A DNA stretch of 64,000 nt from contig CAVXRG010000008.1 in assembly GCA_963764195.1 (NCBI GenBank), positions 1 to 64,000 of the forward strand. The letters run 5' to 3'. Below, piece by piece: positions 8,548 through 17,714 of the stretch (within the stretch, counting starts at the first letter, position 1; every line of letters begins with the position of its first letter). The translations under genes were made by a program, and so were the position numbers. This stretch comes from JBDSSS01 sp963764195. GTDB taxonomy: Bacteria > Actinomycetota > Actinomycetes > Actinomycetales > Dermatophilaceae. Under the pieces are notes generated by a model. It did no database searches. It saw only the letters and a program-made list of their open reading frames with translations, and was not told the origin of the DNA.

Positions 8548-11500
8548 ATGACGAGTCCTCCGAGTCCCGCCGCCGCATCCGGGACCACCTCGGGCTCGGG
8601 CGATCCGCGCGCCGACCGGGTCGCCGCCGCCGTCCAGAGCTGGCAGCGCACCCTCGTCGACCTCGGCGGGCGCAACTCGCTGCTCTGGTACCGCGACCTC
8701 CCCTCCGGCACGCTCGACCTGACGACGGCCCACCCCGGCGGTGTCTCGATGCTGCTCGCCGGCCGCAAGACCCGCCTGTCCGATGTCGTCCGCGAGCCGG
8801 CCGCCCTCGACGAGGCCCGCCGCCGGGCCCGCTCGATCCGGGCCAAGGCGCTCGAGCTGCGCGAGGAGCGCGGCATCGCGGCCGGGTTCATCGCGATCGG
8901 GATGGCGACGTGGTCGGTGCCGCGTGCGGCCCGCCCGCCGGCCGCCCCCGTGCTGCTCCGCTCGTGCGTGCTGCGCCCGACCGGCGCCGCCCAGGAGGAC
9001 TTCGAGCTCGACCTCGGACCCGACCTCGAGTTCAACCCCGTGCTGCGCGAGTACCTCCGCTCCGAGCAGGGCATCGAGATCAACGGCGATGCGCTCGCCG
9101 ACCTCGCGACCGCCGGCAGCGGTTTCGACCCCTACCCGGCGTATGCCGCTCTCACCCGTGCGTGCGACCGCGTCCCCGAGTTCTCGGTGGCCCCGCGCCT
9201 CGTCCTCGGCACCTTCTCCTACGCGAAGCTGCCGATGGTCGCCGACCTCGGCCTGCAGGGTGCGACCCTCGCCGACCACGACGTCGTCGCGGCCCTCGCC
9301 GGCGACGAGTCGGCCCTCGCGGCCGTGCGTGTCCGCGTCCCCGAGAGCGAGACCGACCCCGATCCCGACCACGAGCACCTCGTGCTCGACGCTGACTCCT
9401 CCCAGCACGCGGCCATCGACGCCGTCCGCGCCGGGGCCCACCTCGTCATCAAGGGCCCACCCGGCACCGGCAAGTCCCAGACGATCGCCAACCTCATCGC
9501 GGCCCTCGCAGCGGAGGGCAAGTCGACCCTCTTCGTCGCCGAGAAGCGCGCCGCCATCGACGCCGTGCTCGACCGGCTCGCCCGGCGCGGCCTCGGCGAG
9601 CTCGTCCTCGACGCCTACGACGGGACGACCAACCGTCGCTCGATCGCCCGCCAGTTCGTCTCCGCCCTCGACGCGGCCGCCGACGAGGTCGTGCCGCGCC
9701 CCGACAGCACCGGCCCGGTGCTCCGCGAGAGCCGCGAGCACCTCGTCCGGCACGTCGAGGCGATGCACCGCACCCGCGACCCGTGGGGCGTCTCCGCCCA
9801 CGAGGTCCAGACCGCGATGGCCGAGCTCGCCACCCGCAAGCCGGCGCCGGCCTCACGGGTCCGGCTCGACAGCGCGACGATCACCGCGCTGACCCGGGCC
9901 CGCGCCATCGAGCTCGGCCGGCGCCTGCGCGACGCCTGCGGCCTCGGCGCATGGACCCCCGACGGCGACGACCAGTGGTTCGGGGCCCGGATCCTCACCG
10001 GCGACGATGCCTCACGGGCCCTCGACATCACTCGCCGCTACAGCACCGGCGGCCTCGACGACATCGCCCGCACCCTGCACGAGATCCTCGCCGAGTCCCA
10101 CGTCCCCGAGGTCGACACGCTGGCCCAGTGGCGCGCCGCCTTCGACACGATGGCCAAGGTGCGCGGGACCCTCGAGGTCTTCCGCCCCGAGGTCTTCGAC
10201 ACCCCGCTCGACGAGCACATCGCCGCGACCGCCACCCGAGACTGGCGCGCCAACCGCGACATCCACGTCGGTATGGCCGCCCGCTGGCGCACCCGCCGCG
10301 CGACGAAGAAGCTGCTGCGCCCGGGCCGCCCGCCGGCTCGCCTCCACGACGAGCTCGTCACGGCCAGCGAGCAGCGCGCCCACTGGCACACCCTCGTCGG
10401 TGGCGGCGGTCGCCCCGAGATCTCCCCGCGCGTCGACGAGGGCCTGGCGCTGCTCGACACTCTCGGCGCCGACCTCGACTGGCTCACCTCGCGGCTGCGC
10501 CCGCCGAGCGACGGCGTCGACCTCGCCACCCTGCCGCTCGCCGAGCTCAAGGCCCGTCTCGCTGCCCTCGCCTCGCGCCCCGACCGGATCGCCGTCCTCC
10601 CGCAGGTGACCTCGACCCTCGACGAGGTCCGCGCCGCGGGTCTCGGCGGCCTCGTCGACGACCTCGCCGCCCGTGGCGTGGCGACCGACGACGTCGCCGC
10701 CGAGGTCGACCACGTCTGGTGGGCCTCGCTCGTCCAGGAGATCACCGTCCGCGACGCCGCCTACGGCGCCCACGACGGAGCCGGGCTGCGCCGCGACGTC
10801 GCCGAGTTCGGCGCCGCCGACCGCGCCCACCTCGACGGCACCGTCGAGCGGGTGCGTGCCGCCGTGAGCCGCAACATCCGCGAGGTCCTCGCCGACCACC
10901 CGTCGCACGAGGCCCTCGTCCGGGCCGAGGGCGGCAAGGCCCGCCGCCACCGACCGCTGCGCGACCTCATGCCGCAGGTGTCCGCGACCCTCACCGCCGC
11001 AAAGCCGTGCTGGGCGATGAGCCCGCTCGTCGTCGCCTCGACCCTGCCGCCCGGTCGCTGGTTCGACGTCGTCATCTTCGACGAGGCCTCCCAGATCCAG
11101 CCGGCCCAGGCGATCTCGGCCGTCTCCCGTGCCCGCCAGGTCGTCGTCGCCGGCGACGAGAAGCAGCTGCCGCCGACGAACTTCTTCACCGTCGCCGCCG
11201 ACGCCGAGGCCGAGGCCGACGGCACGGGGGAGACCCTGACCGAGGGATTCGAGTCGATCCTCGATGTGCTCACCGCCGCCCTGCCGAGCCGCCGCCTCAC
11301 CTGGCACTACCGCAGCCGCGACGAGCGCCTCATCGCCTTCGCCAACGAGCAGCTCTACGACGGCGGCCTGACGACCTTCCCCGGCACGCAGATCGACTCG
11401 GCCCTCGTCTTCGAGCAGGTCGACGGCGTCGCGACCGTCGTTCCCGGCGCGACCTCCATCGAGACGACCGACGCCGAGGTCACCCGCGTCGTCGAGCTCG

Positions 11501-12627
11501 TCCTCGAGCACGCCCGGACCCGGCCCGAGGAGTCGCTCGGCGTCATCGCCCTCGGCATCCGTCACGCCGAGCGCCTCGACGAGGCCGTCACCGCCGCCCT
11601 GCGGACCGCCCCCGACGTCTCGGCCTTCTTCGCCGACGACCGCGACGAGCGCTTCTTCGTCAAGAACCTCGAGCGCGTCCAGGGCGACGAGCGCGACGCG
11701 ATCATCCTGTCCGTCGGCTACGGCAAGACCCCGCACGGCCGCGTCCTCTACCGCTTCGGCCCGCTCAACATCGACGGTGGCGAGCGGCGCCTCAACGTCG
11801 CCATCACCCGCGCCCGTCGCCGGATGACTGTCGTCTCGGTGCTCGCCGCGACCGACCTCGACGCGGGCCGGCTCAAGGCCCGCGGCGCCCAGATGCTCCG
11901 CGACTTCCTCGCCTACGCCCAGGCGCAGTCCGAGGCCGGACCGCCGGAGCCGGACACTCACGCCGACCGCCCGGCCAAGGGCGACCCGCTCCGTCAGGAC
12001 CTCGCGCGCCGCCTCCGCCGCGAGGGCCTCACCGTCCACGAGGACTACGGCAACGCGACCCAGCGCATCGACCTCGCCGTCGAGGACCCCTACCACCCGG
12101 GCCGCGCGCTCCTCGCGATCGAGACCGACGGGCCGCGGTATGCCGCTCTCCGCAGCACCCGCGAGCGTGACCGCCTCCGCCCAGAGCAGCTCGAACGGCT
12201 CGGGTGGACCCACGTGCGCGTGTGGAGCACCGACCTCTTCCGCGACCCCGCCCGCCAGGTCGCGCGCATCGTCTCCCTGGCCCGGGACAACGGCCCCGGT
12301 GCCCCCGACAGCCTCCACGAGGCGGCGACCGCAGCCGCCTCGCGTGCCGGCACTTCTCCCGCGGAGGACCCCAGTGAAACGACGCCCGAGGCCGCGCCGG
12401 CCGACGGCAAGGGCCGGGGAAGGGGCCGGCTCAAGCGCCGCCGCGTCTTCCGCAAGGGGACCGGCGCCGCGGCCGACCCCGAGGACACGGACGGCGCCGA
12501 GGAGGCCACCACCGTCGCTGCGAAGCAGACCCGCGACGACACGGACCTCGGCTGGGGCGAGCGCCCCGCCGACCCGTCCGAGCGCGACCGGTGGCTCGAG
12601 GAGCAGCGTCCCCCGCACTACGAGTGA
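8548..12627 (+). CDS. DUF4011-SF1 helicase-Vsr-like nuclease protein
   Basis: A 1359-residue protein with three parts. Residues about 20-280 are DUF4011-like (SWQRTLVDLGGRNSLLWYRD near the start). An SF1 helicase core follows: Walker A GPPGTGKS at 303-310, Walker B DEAS at 845-848, then GDEKQLPPTNFF, WHYRSRDERLI and a late VAITRAR motif VI. Residues about 1150-1250 resemble the Vsr-like REase family called MTES_1575: RIDLAVED, AIETDG, an RERDRLR helix and LGWTHVRVWSTD. The tail is charged and low complexity. Proteins of this architecture have been reported among antiphage systems, but relatives also occur widely as single chromosomal genes, so defence is only a possibility. It is alone in its transcription unit and has a TAGCCT promoter. 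Confidence 0.8.
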   Translation: MTSPPSPAAASGTTSGSGDPRADRVAAAVQSWQRTLVDLGGRNSLLWYRDLPSGTLDLTTAHPGGVSMLLAGRKTRLSDVVREPAALDEARRRARSIRAKALELREERGIAAGFIAIGMATWSVPRAARPPAAPVLLRSCVLRPTGAAQEDFELDLGPDLEFNPVLREYLRSEQGIEINGDALADLATAGSGFDPYPAYAALTRACDRVPEFSVAPRLVLGTFSYAKLPMVADLGLQGATLADHDVVAALAGDESALAAVRVRVPESETDPDPDHEHLVLDADSSQHAAIDAVRAGAHLVIKGPPGTGKSQTIANLIAALAAEGKSTLFVAEKRAAIDAVLDRLARRGLGELVLDAYDGTTNRRSIARQFVSALDAAADEVVPRPDSTGPVLRESREHLVRHVEAMHRTRDPWGVSAHEVQTAMAELATRKPAPASRVRLDSATITALTRARAIELGRRLRDACGLGAWTPDGDDQWFGARILTGDDASRALDITRRYSTGGLDDIARTLHEILAESHVPEVDTLAQWRAAFDTMAKVRGTLEVFRPEVFDTPLDEHIAATATRDWRANRDIHVGMAARWRTRRATKKLLRPGRPPARLHDELVTASEQRAHWHTLVGGGGRPEISPRVDEGLALLDTLGADLDWLTSRLRPPSDGVDLATLPLAELKARLAALASRPDRIAVLPQVTSTLDEVRAAGLGGLVDDLAARGVATDDVAAEVDHVWWASLVQEITVRDAAYGAHDGAGLRRDVAEFGAADRAHLDGTVERVRAAVSRNIREVLADHPSHEALVRAEGGKARRHRPLRDLMPQVSATLTAAKPCWAMSPLVVASTLPPGRWFDVVIFDEASQIQPAQAISAVSRARQVVVAGDEKQLPPTNFFTVAADAEAEADGTGETLTEGFESILDVLTAALPSRRLTWHYRSRDERLIAFANEQLYDGGLTTFPGTQIDSALVFEQVDGVATVVPGATSIETTDAEVTRVVELVLEHARTRPEESLGVIALGIRHAERLDEAVTAALRTAPDVSAFFADDRDERFFVKNLERVQGDERDAIILSVGYGKTPHGRVLYRFGPLNIDGGERRLNVAITRARRRMTVVSVLAATDLDAGRLKARGAQMLRDFLAYAQAQSEAGPPEPDTHADRPAKGDPLRQDLARRLRREGLTVHEDYGNATQRIDLAVEDPYHPGRALLAIETDGPRYAALRSTRERDRLRPEQLERLGWTHVRVWSTDLFRDPARQVARIVSLARDNGPGAPDSLHEAATAAASRAGTSPAEDPSETTPEAAPADGKGRGRGRLKRRRVFRKGTGAAADPEDTDGAEEATTVAAKQTRDDTDLGWGERPADPSERDRWLEEQRPPHYE

Positions 12628-12632
12628 GAGGT

Positions 12633-12650
12633 GGGGCGACGAGGCGCCCC
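12633..12650 (+). terminator. Hairpin after the helicase gene
   Basis: GGGGCG and CGCCCC pair across a six-base loop five bases past the stop codon. No T-run follows. Confidence 0.4.
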
Positions 12651-12730
12651 GGACGGGTGCCGGTCGTGCGACCGGGGACGGGGCGGCATACCGCCGGAAT
12701 TCCGGCTGCCCGCCACGCGTTGACCGGGCC

Positions 12731-13156
12731 ATGAACGCCCCGTCCACGCCCCTCGCCCTGCGCCTCTCGTGGGCCCAGGGGCTCTTCGACCGCGGCGACC
12801 ACGCCGCCGCGGCGACGGCTCTCGCCGGGCTCGTCGCCGACGTCGAGGCTCACGACCGCGCCCGCCCCGACCCGGGTGAGCCGGTCGCGCTCGACGAGCT
12901 GCCCGAGACGATGCCGCTGCACGGCACCGCCGAGCTGCGGCTGCTGCTCGCCCGCGCCTACTACCACTCGGCCCAGCTCGGCCGCGCCGAGGCCGTCCTC
13001 GTCCGCCTCGTCGAGGAGGAGCCGACCGACGCCTACGCCCACCTGCTGCTGGGTCGGACCCTGCAGCGGGCCGGCCGACGGGCGGAGGCGGCGCGCCCGC
13101 TCGCCCTCGCCGAGATCCTCGGGGGCTACGAGCGGCACGACAGCCCCGGCACCTGA
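12731..13156 (+). CDS. Small TPR-repeat protein
   Basis: A 141-residue protein rich in Ala and Leu whose pattern fits tetratricopeptide helices: an N-terminal repeat (LSWAQGLFDRGDHAAAATAL) and a C-terminal pair (LLARAYYHSAQLGRAEAVL, then AYAHLLLGRTLQRAGRRAEA). These form protein-binding surfaces, and the partner is unknown. The middle (45-75) is acidic and Pro-rich. It is convergent with mscL. The frame is open far upstream only because it runs antisense-like through the helicase gene; ATG 12731 gives a typical length. Confidence 0.75.
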   Translation: MNAPSTPLALRLSWAQGLFDRGDHAAAATALAGLVADVEAHDRARPDPGEPVALDELPETMPLHGTAELRLLLARAYYHSAQLGRAEAVLVRLVEEEPTDAYAHLLLGRTLQRAGRRAEAARPLALAEILGGYERHDSPGT

Positions 13157-13270
13157 GCCAAGGCGCCGGCCGTCGGACCCACGAACCCGGTCCGGCCGCG
13201 GCCGACCGTGCTCGGCCGGCGGGGCGGGGGAGGACTTCGTCGGTCCGGACGACCGTGGGGTTGCGCGAGG

Positions 13271-13636
13271 TCAGCGAGTGCGCAGGGCGTCGCGGATCTC
13301 GGTGAGCAGGACGACCTCTTCGGACGGGGCCTCGGTCGGAGCGTCCTCGCCCGTCGCGCGGCGCGCGGCGAGGGCGTTCATCGGGGCGACGACCATGAAG
13401 TAGACGGCGGCCGCGACGATGAGGAAGCTGATCGTCACGGTGATGAAGTCGCCGATGTGGACGCCCCCGGGGGCGTAGGCGGAGAAGTTCGGCGTGCCGC
13501 CCAGCTTGCCGACGAGGTCCATGATGATGACGACGAAGGCCTCGACGACCTTGCCGAAGGCGCCGGCGATGACGACGGCGACCGCGAGGTCGACGACGTT
13601 GCCCCGCATGATGAAGTCCTTGAATCCCTTGAGCAT
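13271..13636 (-). CDS. mscL: Large-conductance mechanosensitive channel
   Basis: A 121-residue MscL. The N-terminal amphipathic helix and first membrane segment read LKGFKDFIMRGNVVDLAVAV, with the conserved RGNVVDLAV core. A loop (GGTPNFSAYAPG) and a second membrane helix (ITVTISFLIVAAAVYFMVV) follow, then a charged C-terminal helix. It is the emergency valve that opens when turgor falls suddenly. AAGGA precedes the ATG at 13636; the frame is open further upstream, but those codons are not family-like. Confidence 0.95.
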   Translation of the reverse strand: MLKGFKDFIMRGNVVDLAVAVVIAGAFGKVVEAFVVIIMDLVGKLGGTPNFSAYAPGGVHIGDFITVTISFLIVAAAVYFMVVAPMNALAARRATGEDAPTEAPSEEVVLLTEIRDALRTR

Positions 13637-13827
13637 GGTGGTGTCCTTGTCTGTGTGGGCCCCGGGGCGGGGCGGTGCTGGTCCCCCTGCGGCATCACCC
13701 GGGACCGGGCGCGGACCGGGCGCGTGCCCGGCGCGGTGCCCGGCACGGTGGAGGTGCCCGGTGGTCGTGAGCCTATCCAAGGCAGGCCAGGGCGGGCCGC
13801 TACGAACGCGGCGGCTTGACGACCCGG

Positions 13828-14580
13828 TCAGTCGCCGCGCACCGCGAGGACGAAACCCTGGCCCGGAGCGGCGGCGCTGATGCGGCGCGTCACACCGGAG
13901 GCGGCGGCGGGGTCGAGGCCGAGCACGACCGTCGGCGCCCCTCCGGCGGACCAGCCGGTCACGCCGCCCGCGTCGGTGTGGTCGGTGACGGACAGGACGA
14001 CGACCCCGTCGGCGACGCGCTCGCCGGTGCCCATCGCGTAGAGGTCGACGTGGGCACCCGGTCGGGCCGTGCCGCCGCCGTCGTCGAGCACGGGCACGCT
14101 CATCGCTACGGTGCCCCGGGGCTGGCCTGCGAGCAGCGACCCACCGAGCAGCCGCTCCCGGGTGAGGACGTCCCGGGCCGGGACGGCGACCGACAGGCGG
14201 CGGCCGACGACCTCGGCGGCCGAGCCCAGGGCGGACTCGGGCCGCTCCGGCCCCGGTCGCAGCGCGACCACGAGGTCGCTGTCGGTGAGGACGTGCCCGG
14301 CCGGCAGGCCCCGGAGTGCGACCACGGTGGCCACCCCCGTCGGCACGGGACGACCGACGCCGAGGGCGGACACGACGACGAAGGCCGCCGCCCCGGCAAG
14401 GAACGCAGCGACCCACTGTCGGGCCCGCCGGCCAGGCAGCCGGCCGCGCCGCCGCGCGCGCCGTGACCGCACCGCGCCACCGGGGATGACCCCGTCCGCG
14501 CGCTCCGCGCTCTCCGCGCTCTGCGGGCCGTGCGGGTCGTCGGCAGCCGGACCCGCGTGCCGTGCGGTCGGCGCGCGCAT
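13828..14580 (-). CDS. SAF-domain protein, CpaB/RcpC-like
   Basis: A 250-residue protein: a basic N-terminus (about 25-55), one membrane helix (about 55-73), then a SAF domain (ATVVALRGLPAGHVLTDSDLVVALRP, about 84-110). SAF domains of this type occur in pilus assembly proteins such as CpaB and in antifreeze-like and flagellar proteins; no pilus genes are nearby, so the role is open. The start overlaps the mtnP stop (TGATG), indicating co-translation with mtnP. The mscL gene follows 190 bases later on the same strand. Confidence 0.75.
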   Translation of the reverse strand: MRAPTARHAGPAADDPHGPQSAESAERADGVIPGGAVRSRRARRRGRLPGRRARQWVAAFLAGAAAFVVVSALGVGRPVPTGVATVVALRGLPAGHVLTDSDLVVALRPGPERPESALGSAAEVVGRRLSVAVPARDVLTRERLLGGSLLAGQPRGTVAMSVPVLDDGGGTARPGAHVDLYAMGTGERVADGVVVLSVTDHTDAGGVTGWSAGGAPTVVLGLDPAAASGVTRRISAAAPGQGFVLAVRGD

Positions 14581-15461
14581 CAGGGCAGGGTGAGCGGCAG
14601 CTCGAGCCCGTCGAGGCTCCGGCGGCACGGGCAGGTCGCGGAGGCGTCGTCCTCGTGCGCGGGCAGCTGACCGATCGCGTCGCGGATGATGCCCTTGAGC
14701 TTCTCGACGTTGGTGCCGAAGGAGCGCAGCACCTCCTCGTGCGTGACGGCCTCGCCGCCCTCGACCCCTGCGTCGTGGTCGGTGACCATCGCGATCGTGG
14801 TGAAGCAGAGGGCGAGCTCGCGGGCGATCCCCGCCTCGGGCATCGTCGTCATCCCGACGATCGACCACCCGGCCCGCTGGTGCATCACGGACTCGGCGCG
14901 GGTCGAGAAGCGGGGGCCGTTGATGACGACGAGCGTGCCGTTCGCGACGACGGGCAGCCCGGACCGGCGTGCCGCGTCGACGGCCACCGGCCGACCCCGG
15001 GGGCAGTACGGGTCGGCGAACCCGACGTGGACGACCGGGCCCTCGACGTCGTAGACGGTGTGCTCCCGGCCCCACGTGCGGTCGACGATATGGTCGGGCA
15101 CGACGATCGTGCCGGGCCCGTTGTCCGCCACGAGCGACCCGACCGCGCACGGCGCCAGCACCTGGCGCACGCCGACCGAGCGCAGCGCCCAGAGGTTGGC
15201 CCGGTAGTTGACCCGGTGCGGCGGGAAGCGGTGGCCCTTGCCGTGCCGCGCGACGAAGGCGACCGATCGGCCATCGACCTCGCCGATGACGAGCGGGTCG
15301 CTCGGCGCCCCGAACGGGGTGTCGACCTCGACGGTGTCGTAGTCCTCCAGGAAGTCGTAGAGGCCGGACCCGCCGATGACGCCGATCTCGGCGCGGGGCC
15401 CCGACCCGCCCGAGGCCGGGGTGCCGCTGCCGTTGACCTGCTCACCGCTCGACGTCGTCAT
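14580..15461 (-). CDS. mtnP: S-methyl-5'-thioadenosine phosphorylase
   Basis: A 293-residue purine-phosphorylase-family enzyme that splits methylthioadenosine with phosphate to adenine and methylthioribose-1-phosphate, in methionine salvage. Visible: IGVIGGSGLYDF at the start of the fold, ARHGKGHRFPPHRVNYRAN (phosphate and substrate contacts), NGPRFSTRAES and the MTTMPEAGIARE stretch with the purine-site Asp in TDHDAG. Some actinobacterial relatives prefer other 6-oxo or aminopurine nucleosides, so specificity is not certain. The first 24 residues are low complexity. ATG 15461 has a leaderless TAGGCT promoter. Confidence 0.9.
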   Translation of the reverse strand: MTTSSGEQVNGSGTPASGGSGPRAEIGVIGGSGLYDFLEDYDTVEVDTPFGAPSDPLVIGEVDGRSVAFVARHGKGHRFPPHRVNYRANLWALRSVGVRQVLAPCAVGSLVADNGPGTIVVPDHIVDRTWGREHTVYDVEGPVVHVGFADPYCPRGRPVAVDAARRSGLPVVANGTLVVINGPRFSTRAESVMHQRAGWSIVGMTTMPEAGIARELALCFTTIAMVTDHDAGVEGGEAVTHEEVLRSFGTNVEKLKGIIRDAIGQLPAHEDDASATCPCRRSLDGLELPLTLP

Positions 15462-15467
15462 GACGCC

Positions 15468-15473
15468 AGCCTA
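15468..15473 (-). promoter_or_regulatory. TAGGCT -10 hexamer, leaderless mtnP start
   Basis: Read on the minus strand it ends six bases before ATG 15461. Confidence 0.55.
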
Positions 15474-15531
15474 GGGCGAGCGCTCAGCGAGCCCAGCGGC
15501 ATACGCCCGGCTGGGGACAACCCCGCCGGGG

Positions 15532-15942
15532 TCAGCCGGATGTGGACGACGCGGGCTTGCTGCCGGTGGACCCCGACGAGCTGGACGACCCCGATGCGCT
15601 CGAGGAGGACGAGCTCGGCGAGCTGTCGGAGGACTTCGTCGTGGACGAGCCCTCCGAGGTCGAGGCGCCGGAGGACGAGTCCGACGAGCCCTTGGCGGCG
15701 TCCGACTTCGCGCTGTCGGAGGAGCCGGACGAACCGGGCTCGCTCGAGCTCTTGCCGCCCGACGGCCGCGAGTCCGTCTTGTAGAAGCCGGAGCCCTTGA
15801 ACGAGATGCCGACCGGGTGGATCACCTTGCGCAGTGCGTGCTCGTGGCACTCCGGACACACCGTGAGGTTGTCGTCGGTGAACGACTGACGGATGTCGAA
15901 GGCGTGGTGGCACGCGGTGCACGCGTAGGAGTAGGTGGGCAC
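15532..15942 (-). CDS. FmdB-type zinc ribbon protein with Ser-rich tail
   Basis: A 136-residue protein. The first 45 residues are the FmdB/CxxC_CXXC_SSSS zinc ribbon: YACTACHHAFD and VCPECHEHALRKVI give the two CxxC pairs. After GSGFYKTDSRP comes a roughly 75-residue tail made almost wholly of Ser, Gly, Lys, Asp and Thr, predicted disordered. The family is common in actinobacteria and of unclear function. GTG 15942 is preceded by a GAGGT ribosome site. Confidence 0.8.
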   Translation of the reverse strand: MPTYSYACTACHHAFDIRQSFTDDNLTVCPECHEHALRKVIHPVGISFKGSGFYKTDSRPSGGKSSSEPGSSGSSDSAKSDAAKGSSDSSSGASTSEGSSTTKSSDSSPSSSSSSASGSSSSSGSTGSKPASSTSG

Positions 15943-16027
15943 AGGTCGACCTCGGTCTGCTCGATGCTGGGGGACGGTCCGGAAAGCGGCGGGCCACCGT
16001 CCTCGGGAGGTCGGGGCCGTGGCGATT

Positions 16028-17548
16028 CTACGGCCAGCCGGCGAGCCGGCCGTCCCGGCTGATCGCGCGGATCCGCTGCTCCGTCCTGCCGCGGACCCGC
16101 GAGGTCGTCACGACGAGCAGCTCGTCACCGTGCCGGAAGGTCGTGTGCGGGTCGGGCACGAAGCCCTCGCCGTCGCGGACGATGAGGGTGACGTTGGCCC
16201 CCTTCGGCAGCCGCAGCTCGAAGACGGCGACCCCGTGCAGGCGCGAGTCGAGACCGACGCTCACCTGCAGCACCTCCGCCCCGATCTCGAGCAGTGGCGT
16301 GCTCTCGAGGTCGAGGTCGACGGCACGGACCTGCTCGGTGAGCCCGAGCCGGCGCGCGACCCACCCCAGCGTCGGCGCCTGGACGAGCGTGAAGACGACG
16401 ACGAGCACGAAGACGAGGTCGAAGATCCACTCCGTGTCCGGGGTGCCCGCCACGAGCGGGACCGTCGCCAGCACGACGGGCACCGCCCCGCGCAGCCCCG
16501 CCCACGACAGGAAGGCCTGGTCGCGCCACGACAGCCGGAACCACGCGGTCGACGCGACCACCGACAGCGGCCGGGCGAGCAGGAGCAGGACGAGCCCGAT
16601 GACGATCGCGGGCACCAGCTGCTCGCCGAGCCGGAACGGGTCGGCGAGCAGGCCGAGCAGCACGAAGAGCCCGATCTGGGCCAGCCAGCCGAGGGCGGTG
16701 GAGAAGCTCTGGAACGACATCCGGTGCGGCAGGCCCATGTTGCCGAGCACGAGCGCGCAGAGGTAGGTCGCGAGGAAGCCCGACACGTGGACGAAGGAGG
16801 CCGCGGCATACGCGAGCACGGTGAGCGAGATGATGCCGATGGAGAAGAGGGCCGACGAGGCGCTCGCCACGCGCCGGAGCAGCTGGCCGCCGGCCCAGCC
16901 GATCGCGACCCCGGCGACGGCGCCCCCCGCGAGCTCGAGGCCGGCGTGCCCGAGCAGGGAGTACCACGTCTCCCGCTCGCCGCCCGGCAGCCCCTGCGCG
17001 GAGAAGGCGACGACGAGCAGCACGACGGGGGCGTCGTTGAAGCCGGCTTCCGCCTCGAGCATGCCGCTGAGCCGGCGGGGGAGGGGGACGTCGCGCAGCA
17101 CGGCGAAGACGGCGGCCGCGTCGGTCGAGGTGACGATCGCGCCGATGAGCAGCGCGATCGTCCACGACAGCGGCAGGAAGATGTGGGCGGCGACTGCCAC
17201 GACGAGTACCGAGACGGCGACCCCGACCGTCGAGAGCACCGCGGCGGGGGCGACCGATCGGCGGATGTTCGACCACGAGGTGGTGAGGCCACCCTCGGCG
17301 AGGATGAGCACGAGGGCGGCGTAGCCGAGCACCCGTGTCGTCGAGGCGTCGTCGAACTCGATGCCGAGGCCCCTGTTGCCCAGGGCCAACCCGATGCCGA
17401 GGTAGATGAGCAGCGACGGCAGCCCCGAGCGGACCGAGAGGCGGACGGCCGCGACCGCCACGAGCAGCACGATCGAGCCGATGAGGAGCACGCGCGTCAG
17501 GTCCTCGAGGTTCATTCCCGATGACGAGACGGTCGTGAGTGTGCTCAT
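16028..17548 (-). CDS. Potassium/proton antiporter with RCK-C (TrkA-C) domain
   Basis: A 506-residue CPA1-type antiporter. About twelve hydrophobic helices fill residues 15-400; TSTDAAAVFAVL and EAEAGFNDAPVV carry the acidic cation-site residues of this family. The C-terminal RCK-C domain (about 420-495: LHGVAVFELRLPKGANVTLIVRDGE) resembles NhaP2/CvrA, where it binds a ligand and gates transport. The expected role is K+ efflux coupled to proton entry, for osmotic and pH balance. The frame is open 13 codons further up, but GGAGGA sits nine bases before the ATG at 17548. Confidence 0.85.
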   Translation of the reverse strand: MSTLTTVSSSGMNLEDLTRVLLIGSIVLLVAVAAVRLSVRSGLPSLLIYLGIGLALGNRGLGIEFDDASTTRVLGYAALVLILAEGGLTTSWSNIRRSVAPAAVLSTVGVAVSVLVVAVAAHIFLPLSWTIALLIGAIVTSTDAAAVFAVLRDVPLPRRLSGMLEAEAGFNDAPVVLLVVAFSAQGLPGGERETWYSLLGHAGLELAGGAVAGVAIGWAGGQLLRRVASASSALFSIGIISLTVLAYAAASFVHVSGFLATYLCALVLGNMGLPHRMSFQSFSTALGWLAQIGLFVLLGLLADPFRLGEQLVPAIVIGLVLLLLARPLSVVASTAWFRLSWRDQAFLSWAGLRGAVPVVLATVPLVAGTPDTEWIFDLVFVLVVVFTLVQAPTLGWVARRLGLTEQVRAVDLDLESTPLLEIGAEVLQVSVGLDSRLHGVAVFELRLPKGANVTLIVRDGEGFVPDPHTTFRHGDELLVVTTSRVRGRTEQRIRAISRDGRLAGWP

Positions 17549-17702
17549 GGGCGAGGCTCCTCCGCGGGCGTTGCCCAATCCAACCACCTCGACGCGGGCG
17601 TGCCGCGACGGGACCGCCCACCGGGAGGTATGCCGGGCAGCGGGCGTGCGTCCGCTTCGTCCCCTGCCCGCGAGGCGACGTGGCCGTCGCGCGAGCGTGG
17701 CC

Positions 17703-17708
17703 TAGAGT
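17703..17708 (+). promoter_or_regulatory. TAGAGT -10 hexamer, leaderless start
   Basis: Six bases before GTG 17715 of the acylase gene. Confidence 0.55.
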
Positions 17709-17714
17709 CGGTCC

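Noticed and set aside
10012..12747. A 911-residue open frame opposite the helicase gene
   Set aside because: High-GC codon structure leaves the opposite frame open; the helicase motifs on the plus strand are clear and the antisense translation is low complexity.
15935..17524. A long plus-strand frame opposite the antiporter
   Set aside because: Highly charged low-complexity translation, the complement of hydrophobic helices.
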